Notes under the pieces: generated by a model | Database searches by the model: none | Told to the model about the DNA's origin: nothing | Seen by the model: the letters and a program-made list of their open reading frames with translations, nothing else | Program-made: the position numbers and the translations under genes | Shown here: positions 1 to 5,830 of the stretch, in pieces | Layout: each line of letters opens with the position of its first letter | Position numbering within the stretch: position 1 is the first letter of the stretch | Source of the DNA: CAZZIQ01 sp964654355 | Lineage (GTDB): Bacteria; Pseudomonadota; Gammaproteobacteria; GCF-002020875 | Length of the DNA: 6,441 nt | Assembly: GCA_964654355.1 (NCBI GenBank) | Contig: CAZZIQ010000057.1 | Location: 1-6,441 of the forward strand | Direction: 5' to 3'

Positions 1-1435
1 GCGGTTCACCTTTGTGCACCGCATCGCCCAGCTTTTTAAACAAATCAATCCCCGCGCCTGGATTGATCGGCGCACCAGCGCGACGCGCCAGTTGTGCCAA
101 ATGAAAATTATCGATGTTGGTCACAACACCATCTTGTTCGGACAGAACATCACGCGTCAGCTCACCTAAAGGCGCGGTTTGTTTTGCGCCTTGGCGTGCA
201 ATGATGCGCCGCATTTTTTCTAAGGCCCGACCCGAGTCAAGAATATCGCGGGCAATGGCATAGCCTTGTCCGCCACGCACATCCGGATCAAATTCCAGAA
301 TACGTCCAGCCAAGCGCAAGGATTTTTGCCGCAGATCTTCCGGTGCATCGGGATCATTTTCCAACACCGCCATGACATCACGAGCCTCTAAAGCGGGGCC
401 AATGCCACACCCAATCGGCTGCCGACCGTCGGTCAAAATCACTTCAATGTGCAAGCCCAGTTGGTCACCGACATATTCAAACAATTTTCGCAAAGACAAG
501 GCTTCGCTCATGTCACGCACTTTCGCGGTCGGACCTACCGGGATGTCGACTAACAAATGGGTTGAGCCCGCTGCGACTTTCTTGGACAGAATCGAAGCGA
601 CCATTTGCGCCGGCGCATCAATCGCCAGCGGGCGTTCCACTGCAATCAGCAAATCATCCATCGGCGCCAGCGCAGCCGTACCACCCCATGCCAAGCAACC
701 GCGCTCTTCATGCACCAAGTCATGCAACACTTCGGGCGCAAGATTCACCTCGGCCAACATCTCCATGGTGTCGGCCGTACCCGCAGGTGAGGTAATCGAA
801 CGACTGGAGGTTTTCGGGATCAAGGTGCCATGCGCGGCCACAATCGGCACGATCAACATGGTGGTGCGATTACCCGGAATCCCGCCGATGCAGTGTTTGT
901 CGACGACCAATGGCTCATGCCAATTGAGGCGCTTACCACTGTCGATCATGGCGCGGGTCAGATAAAAGATTTCGTCACGGTCCAACCCGTTTTGCGTGCT
1001 CGCCACCAAGAACGCCGCCATTTCCATCTTGGAATAACGCCCGCGCACAATGTCTTGTGCAATGGCGTGGAAATCGTCTTGGCTCAAACGATGTCCGGCA
1101 ATCTTGCGCTGCACCGCTTGCATCGATGCGGGTGCGTCCGCCTGACACACCCGCACCGGCTCGCCTTCGGATAAACCTAAGGCGGCAAATGCCTGTTCAC
1201 TCAAACCCAATTCTTCGGGGCCGGTGATGCTATCTTCATCGACTACATTGAGTACCGCTTCAATGCTGTGACCATCGGCTTCAATATGAATCTTGGAGAG
1301 CGCTTGAAATCCTTCCGCTTGATACAACGGACAAGACCGATTCAGATAGGCAACTTGCTCGCGATAGGTATCAATGGCGACACGCCGCAAACGCAGCGTA
1401 TCTTTTTGCGGGGATGCGGCGGAAGCGTTCGACAT
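1..1435 (-). CDS. Putative thymidine phosphorylase, long form (thymidine/AMP phosphorylase family), C-terminus cut by the window edge
   Basis: Cytosolic glycosyltransferase that would split a nucleoside (thymidine) or nucleotide (AMP) with phosphate, releasing base and a sugar phosphate. I translated the open frame by hand: 478 residues are visible and it stays open to base 1. Members of this family are about 500 residues, so only the last few tens are missing. Visible in order: an N-terminal extension of roughly 90 residues absent from E. coli DeoA, the helical and glycine-rich core with KHCIGGIPGNR (180-190), the family signature KTSSRSITSPAGTAD (208-222), and the start of the C-terminal PYNP-like domain (HKGEP, 474-478). 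The start ATG at 1435 is supported by GGAGAGGA (1441-1448), 5 bases upstream. The gene begins 22 bases after the SPOR gene stop, so it is probably the fifth gene of the operon. Family membership is firm; whether the substrate is thymidine or AMP cannot be read from sequence. Leucine is mostly encoded by TTG. Confidence 0.9.
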   Translation of the reverse strand, partial: MSNASAASPQKDTLRLRRVAIDTYREQVAYLNRSCPLYQAEGFQALSKIHIEADGHSIEAVLNVVDEDSITGPEELGLSEQAFAALGLSEGEPVRVCQADAPASMQAVQRKIAGHRLSQDDFHAIAQDIVRGRYSKMEMAAFLVASTQNGLDRDEIFYLTRAMIDSGKRLNWHEPLVVDKHCIGGIPGNRTTMLIVPIVAAHGTLIPKTSSRSITSPAGTADTMEMLAEVNLAPEVLHDLVHEERGCLAWGGTAALAPMDDLLIAVERPLAIDAPAQMVASILSKKVAAGSTHLLVDIPVGPTAKVRDMSEALSLRKLFEYVGDQLGLHIEVILTDGRQPIGCGIGPALEARDVMAVLENDPDAPEDLRQKSLRLAGRILEFDPDVRGGQGYAIARDILDSGRALEKMRRIIARQGAKQTAPLGELTRDVLSEQDGVVTNIDNFHLAQLARRAGAPINPGAGIDLFKKLGDAVHKGEP

Positions 1436-1457
1436 TGATGTCCTCTCCGCCACTCAA

Positions 1458-1949
1458 TCAAGGCAGCTTTTTCGGCAAAGGCTTGTGCCCTTGGGCACGC
1501 ATGGCATCCATCGCCTTGCGCGCAGCCTCTTCATTCATCGGGCCGAGCGAGATTTGATACAGCGTTCCATCCACACGTTTAATTTCACGTAAGGGCGGCG
1601 TGTCATAGCCCTGTAATGCAAGCTCTGCACGAATCCCTTCTGCGCGGGCACGATCCGACACGCTCGTGACCAACACGACAAATTGAGTCGCATCCGTTCC
1701 GCCATCGAGATTGCGCTTGGGTAGCTCTTCAAAAAACTTGTAATCAAACTTCTCGTCGTTCGGAGGGGCTGCACTCTTGGTTGCGGACTTCTCCGCTGGT
1801 GCAGAGATTTTCGGAACGAGGCTATTGTTTTGGCCAGGAAGATTCGCACCTTGCAGCCAAAGCAGATATGCCACAAAGCCTGCGATGGCGAGCACGGCCA
1901 ACAAAAGCCCCGCCCAAGAAAGTCCTGCCTGTCGATGAAGTGTCTGCAT
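1458..1949 (-). CDS. SPOR-domain inner-membrane protein (FtsN-like, downstream of argS)
   Basis: A 163-residue bitopic membrane protein. There is a short cytoplasmic N-terminus, one hydrophobic transmembrane helix (about residues 12-32), then a Lys/Ala/Pro-rich periplasmic linker (about 45-65). A juxtamembrane motif FDYKFFEELPKRN (68-80) resembles the F-x-FY-x-x-LP stretch seen before SPOR domains in FtsN-like proteins. A C-terminal SPOR domain spans about 87-160 and ends in a Lys/Pro-rich tail. SPOR domains bind glycan strands stripped of stem peptides, usually at the septum, so a role in cell division or wall remodelling is inferred. The first beta strand is divergent (FVVLVTSVSD where many members have a Q-V-G-S/A-F pattern), so glycan binding is not proven. 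The ATG shares its A with the argS stop (TAATG), and GGAG (1958-1961) lies 8 bases upstream. It could be a minor SPOR protein rather than the essential FtsN. Confidence 0.88.
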   Translation of the reverse strand: MQTLHRQAGLSWAGLLLAVLAIAGFVAYLLWLQGANLPGQNNSLVPKISAPAEKSATKSAAPPNDEKFDYKFFEELPKRNLDGGTDATQFVVLVTSVSDRARAEGIRAELALQGYDTPPLREIKRVDGTLYQISLGPMNEEAARKAMDAMRAQGHKPLPKKLP

Positions 1950-3709
1950 TACATCGTCTCCGGTGCAGATACGCCGAGCAATCCTAAACCGTTTGCCAAA
2001 ACTTGTCGTGTGGCGTTAATCAAACACAGTCGCGCATCACGCAAGCCGGCTTCTTCCACAATGAATTTATGCGCGTTGTAATAGGTGTGCAGGTCATTGG
2101 CGAGTTCACGTAGGTAATGCGCAAGCTGGTGTGGTTCATGCGCAAGTGCCGCATTTTCAACCGCCTCAGGAAAGCGGTTCATCCGCTGCAACAAGGCTTT
2201 TTCGTGCGCTTCCTGCAATAAATGCAAATGTTGCAGGCCCGCTTCGCGCTCCCACGTCATACCGCGTTCGGCCAACTGGCGCATCACGCTGTGCACACGC
2301 GCATGCGCATACTGAATGTAGTACACCGGGTTATCTGCCGATTGCGACTTGGCCAAATCCAAATCGAAATCCATGTGTTGCTCACACTTACGCTGCACAT
2401 AGAAGAAGCGCGCCGCATCATTCCCGACTTCTTCGCGCAATTCGCGCAGGGTTACGAACGAACCCGAGCGGGTGGACATCGCCACCTTCTCACCACCGCG
2501 ATACAGGGAAGCGAATTGCACCAACAACACATCGAGTTTTTCCGGTGCACCACCCATCGCTTGAATCGCCGCCTTCACCCGCGGCACATACCCATGATGG
2601 TCCGCACCCCACACATCAATCACGCGCGCATAGCCGCGATCAAGCTTGTGCATGTGATAGGCGATGTCGGATGCGAAATAGGTTTTGAGCCCATTCTCAC
2701 GCACCACCACACGATCCTTCTCGTCACCATAATCGGTCGAGCGGAACCATAACGCACCTTTGTCTTCATAGATCTGGCCGCTTTGCTGCAGGCGCGCAAT
2801 GGCCGCATCAACCGTGCCGTCTTGCGTCAGACTGCGCTCCGAAAACCAATCCTCATACACCACGCCGAACTCGCGCAGGTCTTCGCGAATATCGCCTAGG
2901 ATGGTTTCTAACGCGCGCGCAAAAAAAACCTCATAGCCATCCGCACCAAGCCGTGCCTTCGCTTGCGCAATCAGGCCATCAATATGTAGCTCTTTGTCAC
3001 CACCCACAGGCTCATCCGCAGGCACCTCCACGAACACCTCAATCGCGTTCGCTCGATAGGCATCACCATGTTCACGGTGCAGGCTGGCTGCGATGTCCCA
3101 AATGTAATCGCCTTGATAGCCATTACTGGGGAAGGTCAACGTCTCACCACACAGATCGAGATAACGCAGCCACACACTGGTAGCGAGGATGTCCATCTGT
3201 CGACCGGCATCATTAACGTAATATTCACGATGGACATGAAAGCCAACCGCGGCCAATAAGTCTGCAACTGCCGCACCGTACGCGGCACCGCGCCCATGCC
3301 CGACATGCAACGGGCCAGTTGGGTTAGCCGACACAAACTCAATACAGACGCTTTGGTCAGCGCCGACCGTGCTGTGGCCAAAGGCTTCGCCCGCCGCAAA
3401 TACATCAGCGATGACACCTTGCCAGGCCTGATCAGCCAAACGGAAATTCAAGAAACCGGGACCCGCGATATCAACCGCCGTAACCCAATCGGCTTGCGGC
3501 AATGCAGCCACCAGCTCTTCGGCAAGATCGCGCGGCTTCTTGCCAACACGCTTAGCCAGCATCATCGCCAAGTTACAGGCGAAATCACCATGCGCAGGGT
3601 CACGCGTGTTTTCAATCTGGATGTCGACAGAGGCGTCCAGCGTGAGCGAACCGCTCTGCTGCAATGCGTCAACCGCCTGCTGCATCAAATCACGAATACG
3701 GGCCTTCAT
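1949..3709 (-). CDS. argS: Arginyl-tRNA synthetase
   Basis: Class I aminoacyl-tRNA synthetase that charges tRNA-Arg with arginine using ATP in the cytosol; essential. The chosen start gives 586 residues, normal for bacterial ArgS. Domains in order: N-terminal tRNA-recognition domain (about 1-90), Rossmann catalytic domain (about 118-430) with the HIGH-type motif HVGH (135-138), the conserved GADHHGY (368-374), and the degenerate KMSKS-equivalent MSTRSG (411-416), and a helical DALR anticodon-binding domain (about 460-586). Lack of a canonical KMSKS is known for many ArgS enzymes. The ATG at 3709 is preferred over an in-frame ATG at 3784. It has AGGGAGG (3714-3720) 4 bases upstream, and MKARIRDLMQQAV matches the usual ArgS beginning, whereas the extra 25 residues (Cys/Trp-rich) would overlap the upstream gene. 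Its stop TAA overlaps the next ATG by one base. A T8 run in the coding strand (2921-2928) encodes part of V261-F263. Confidence 0.98.
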   Translation of the reverse strand: MKARIRDLMQQAVDALQQSGSLTLDASVDIQIENTRDPAHGDFACNLAMMLAKRVGKKPRDLAEELVAALPQADWVTAVDIAGPGFLNFRLADQAWQGVIADVFAAGEAFGHSTVGADQSVCIEFVSANPTGPLHVGHGRGAAYGAAVADLLAAVGFHVHREYYVNDAGRQMDILATSVWLRYLDLCGETLTFPSNGYQGDYIWDIAASLHREHGDAYRANAIEVFVEVPADEPVGGDKELHIDGLIAQAKARLGADGYEVFFARALETILGDIREDLREFGVVYEDWFSERSLTQDGTVDAAIARLQQSGQIYEDKGALWFRSTDYGDEKDRVVVRENGLKTYFASDIAYHMHKLDRGYARVIDVWGADHHGYVPRVKAAIQAMGGAPEKLDVLLVQFASLYRGGEKVAMSTRSGSFVTLRELREEVGNDAARFFYVQRKCEQHMDFDLDLAKSQSADNPVYYIQYAHARVHSVMRQLAERGMTWEREAGLQHLHLLQEAHEKALLQRMNRFPEAVENAALAHEPHQLAHYLRELANDLHTYYNAHKFIVEEAGLRDARLCLINATRQVLANGLGLLGVSAPETM

Positions 3710-3713
3710 TACG

Positions 3714-3720
3714 CCTCCCT
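3714..3720 (-). promoter_or_regulatory. Strong ribosome binding site deciding the argS start
   Basis: On the minus strand AGGGAGG lies 4 bases before the ATG at 3709. It is the best Shine-Dalgarno match near either candidate argS start, and it supports the 586-residue form over the 611-residue form that starts inside the upstream gene. Confidence 0.85.
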
Positions 3721-3752
3721 GCGCACAACAATGCGGTACACGATCACAACTC

Positions 3753-4295
3753 TCAAGCGCGCACCAATCCCGCTTCCACAGCATCGCGCGTAGCGCGATC
3801 GGTCAGCGTTTCAATCAAATACAAAGCGAAGTCCATCGCCGTGCCGGGGCCGCGTGAAGTGATGACCTTGCCATCTTGAACGACGGATTGTTCGGATAAC
3901 TGCGCATCTTGCGCAGTCAAAAATCCCGGGTAGCTGGTTGCGCTGCGTCCTTGCAGCAAACCCGCATCCGCCAATACACGCGGTGCCGCACAAATCGCTG
4001 CGGTGTATCCGCCTTCTGCGGCAATCCGCCGCAACAACGCATGAATGCGTGAGTCGGCATTGAGATGCTCCGCACCCGGCAATCCGCCCGGCAATACGAT
4101 CATGTCGAACATCTCTGCGCTGACCGCAGCCAGATCCACATCGGCAAGATGACGCGTACCCCGACTGGCAACCACCGCACCGGGCTGTAACGAAGCCGTC
4201 ACAACTTCAATCTTTGCACGACGCAAAAGATCAATCAGGGTGATGGCTTCCAGTTCTTCAAAACCTTCCGCCAACGGAATCAGAACACGCGGCAT
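3753..4295 (-). CDS. DJ-1/PfpI family protein (YajL/ThiJ-like)
   Basis: A 180-residue single-domain protein of the DJ-1/YajL group; full length for the family. Conserved features are the N-terminal strand followed by GFEELEA (11-17), where E16 corresponds to the acidic residue that hydrogen-bonds the reactive cysteine. R45 (SRGT) follows, then VLPGGLPGAE (68-77) and the nucleophile elbow AAICAAP (99-105) with C102 as the reactive cysteine. SRGPGTAMDFAL (147-158) is also typical. The position of the third residue in human DJ-1 (His126) is held by Tyr122 here; E. coli YajL also lacks this His, so it is not a sign of decay. Proposed activities of the family (chaperone, oxidative-stress protection, debated deglycase or glyoxalase) cannot be told apart by sequence. 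It starts 11 bases after the protease gene stop and ends 43 bases before argS. Its ribosome site is weak (AGAAG, 7 bases upstream), so it may depend on translation of the gene before it. Confidence 0.93.
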   Translation of the reverse strand: MPRVLIPLAEGFEELEAITLIDLLRRAKIEVVTASLQPGAVVASRGTRHLADVDLAAVSAEMFDMIVLPGGLPGAEHLNADSRIHALLRRIAAEGGYTAAICAAPRVLADAGLLQGRSATSYPGFLTAQDAQLSEQSVVQDGKVITSRGPGTAMDFALYLIETLTDRATRDAVEAGLVRA

Positions 4296-4306
4296 CCGAG
4301 TACTTC

Positions 4307-5671
4307 TTACTTCGCGTTTTGCACCAACTGCATGCCTTTCAACAAATTGAGCGCTTGAAATAACTCGAAGTCATCCTCAGCCAAATCCACTTCGTTGTTC
4401 TTGTCGACTGCAGAGTCCACCGCATTGTCAGCGCCTTCCGTTTTCGCTTCTGGATCAGCCACAGCCTCTGGTTTGCTTTCACCATTGCCGTTTTCAAGAT
4501 GACCCTTCAAGTTACGCTCGGACACCGTCGCACCATTGCTCTTGTCTTCGTCTTTCTGCACTTTGAGGTCACGCAGCTCGATGTCCGGCTTAATGCCTTC
4601 AGCCTGAATCGAACGACCGCTCGGCGTGAAATAGCGCGCAGTCGTAATTTTTAATGCGCCACCATCTTGCATTGGCAGGACTGTTTGCACGGAACCCTTA
4701 CCAAAGGTTTGCTTACCAACAATCAAAGCACGACGGTGGTCTTGCAATGCACCGGCAACAATCTCTGAAGCTGAGGCCGAACCGCCATTCACCAACACCA
4801 CTAGCGGCGCGCCATCCAACACATCCTCACTGTCCGCCTTGTAACGCATCTCAGCATCTTGCTCACGACCTTCGGTATACACCACTAAGCCACCGCGCAT
4901 GAACGCATCGGATACCCCGACCGCTGCCTGCAACACACCACCTGGGTTGTTACGCAGATCCAACACCAAGCCCTTCAGCGGACCGTCGTTTTCTTCTTCA
5001 AGCTTGTCGATGGTCTTATGCAGATTGCGGGCTGTGGTTTCTTGGAACTGACTGATGCGCACATAGGCATAGCCCGGCTCCAGCATGCGGCTGCGCACGC
5101 TTTGAATGCGAATGATGTCACGCACAATCGTGAACGTAAGCGGCTTGTCTTTACCTTCTCGCACGACCGTCAGCACAATCTCTGTGCCCGGCTTGCCGCG
5201 CATCTTATCGACCGCATCGGACAGCGTCATTCCTTTCACAGACACATCATCCAAACGAATGATCATGTCACCCGACTGAATCCCTGCACGCTCTGCGGGT
5301 GTGTCATCGATGGGCGAGATCACTTTGACAAAGCCATCTTCCATCCCAACTTCAATACCCAATCCACCAAACTTACCACTCGTGTTGACCTTAAGGTCGT
5401 CATGGTCTTCTGGCTTCAGGTAACTCGAGTGCGGATCCAAGCCATTCACCATGCCTTGGATTGCATTGTCGATGAGCGTGGCGTCATCCATCTCATCAAC
5501 GTAATACTGTTTAATCTTGCTGTAGATGCTGGTGAATGCACGCAGCTCATCCAGGGGCAGATGATGTTCCGCTTGTTCGCGTTCGGCATGGACGGCGCTT
5601 TCAATCGCCACACCAATACCGACGATGAGACCGATCGCCAAAATGCCGAAGTCGCGGGCCCAGGATTTCAT
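4307..5671 (-). CDS. S41 family carboxyl-terminal processing protease (CtpA/CtpB-like)
   Basis: A 454-residue serine protease of the periplasm or outer face of the inner membrane. It is expected to trim or degrade proteins from the C-terminus, with cell-wall enzymes as likely targets in this family. An N-terminal hydrophobic segment (about 8-23) is a signal peptide or anchor, with a possible cleavage after VHA (27-29). A helical region (about 40-95) precedes a PDZ domain (about 98-190) whose peptide-binding loop is GLGIEV (103-108). The catalytic domain spans about 195-368. NGGSASASEIVAG (295-307) and GKQTFGKGSVQ (319-329) give nucleophile S300, base K325 and Q329. Their spacing (25 and 4) matches the Ser-Lys-Gln triad of B. 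subtilis CtpB. A charged, low-complexity linker (about 370-430) and a short terminal helix (434-450) follow. The ATG has AGGAAG (5676-5681) just upstream. It is the first gene after the fccB terminator and probably heads the operon. Confidence 0.96.
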   Translation of the reverse strand: MKSWARDFGILAIGLIVGIGVAIESAVHAEREQAEHHLPLDELRAFTSIYSKIKQYYVDEMDDATLIDNAIQGMVNGLDPHSSYLKPEDHDDLKVNTSGKFGGLGIEVGMEDGFVKVISPIDDTPAERAGIQSGDMIIRLDDVSVKGMTLSDAVDKMRGKPGTEIVLTVVREGKDKPLTFTIVRDIIRIQSVRSRMLEPGYAYVRISQFQETTARNLHKTIDKLEEENDGPLKGLVLDLRNNPGGVLQAAVGVSDAFMRGGLVVYTEGREQDAEMRYKADSEDVLDGAPLVVLVNGGSASASEIVAGALQDHRRALIVGKQTFGKGSVQTVLPMQDGGALKITTARYFTPSGRSIQAEGIKPDIELRDLKVQKDEDKSNGATVSERNLKGHLENGNGESKPEAVADPEAKTEGADNAVDSAVDKNNEVDLAEDDFELFQALNLLKGMQLVQNAK

Positions 5672-5740
5672 TTGTCTTCCTAAATCAGAGCCTCAGCCCA
5701 CCCAAACCGGATGCGCCGAAGCGGAAAAATGGATGGCGTG

Positions 5741-5770
5741 ATTCTACACGCGCGCGCGCAGCAGAGGCAG
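5741..5770 (-). promoter_or_regulatory. Putative sigma70-type promoter of the ctp-argS operon
   Basis: On the minus strand TAGAAT (5746-5741) differs from the -10 consensus at one base. An 18-base spacer leads back to CTGCCT (5770-5765), which matches only three of six -35 positions. Transcription would begin near 5734, leaving a leader of about 60 bases before the protease ATG. The position, just after a terminator and before a five-gene run, makes a promoter expected here. The exact hexamers are tentative because the -35 element is poor. Confidence 0.4.
5745..5760. repeat. Alternating pyrimidine-purine tract with (CG)5
   Basis: Sixteen bases alternate strictly between pyrimidine and purine, including CGCGCGCGCG at 5749-5758. 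Such tracts can adopt Z-DNA under negative supercoiling. The tract fills most of the spacer of the putative promoter described for the protease operon. Confidence 0.75.
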
Positions 5771-5775
5771 TACGC

Positions 5776-5810
5776 AAAAAAGCCCCGCCGGTCTCCCGGC
5801 GAGGCTTTTT
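5776..5810 (-). terminator. Rho-independent terminator of fccB
   Basis: Read on the minus strand, a stem of GCC, a U-G wobble and CGCCGG pairs across a GAGA tetraloop (GNRA type). It is extended by A-U pairs from flanking A and T runs and ends in six T residues (5781-5776). It begins about 20 bases after the fccB stop. The opposite strand has a C-A mismatch in place of the wobble and a non-GNRA loop (TCTC), so the structure is optimised for minus-strand transcripts. It should insulate the protease operon from fccB transcription. Confidence 0.93.
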
Positions 5811-5830
5811 GCAGTTCAACAATCCGAGGA

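Larger units (their letters stand above)
5672..5830. other. Intergenic region between fccB and the protease operon
   Basis: A 159-base gap with no convincing gene. From right to left along the direction of transcription it holds the fccB terminator (5776-5810), a putative promoter with an alternating CG tract (5741-5770), and an untranslated leader of about 60 bases ending in the AGGAAG ribosome site. The plus-strand open frame running through it crosses the terminator and is antisense to fccB. Confidence 0.8.

Noticed and set aside
372..965. Plus-strand open frame of 197 codons
   Set aside because: It is antisense to the phosphorylase coding region, which shows clear family motifs throughout. 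The plus-strand translation has no recognisable domain.
2131..2752. Two overlapping plus-strand open frames of 185 and 176 codons
   Set aside because: Both lie opposite argS, are rich in His, Arg and Pro as expected for shadows of a coding strand, and overlap each other in different frames.
3710..3752. Internal promoter for argS in the 43-base gap
   Set aside because: TTGTGA could serve as a -35 element, but no acceptable -10 hexamer lies at a proper distance downstream.
3710..3784. N-terminally extended argS (start at 3784)
   Set aside because: The 25 extra residues are unlike any ArgS N-terminus, overlap the DJ-1 gene by 32 bases, and the strong AGGGAGG site serves the ATG at 3709.
3296..3793. 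Plus-strand open frame of 165 codons opposite the argS start
   Set aside because: It is antisense to the N-terminal half of argS and runs into the DJ-1 gene; no motif or ribosome site supports it.
5018..5683. Plus-strand open frame of 221 codons opposite the protease gene
   Set aside because: The minus strand here encodes the N-terminal segment, PDZ domain and early catalytic domain of an S41 protease; the long antisense frame is a side effect of codon composition.
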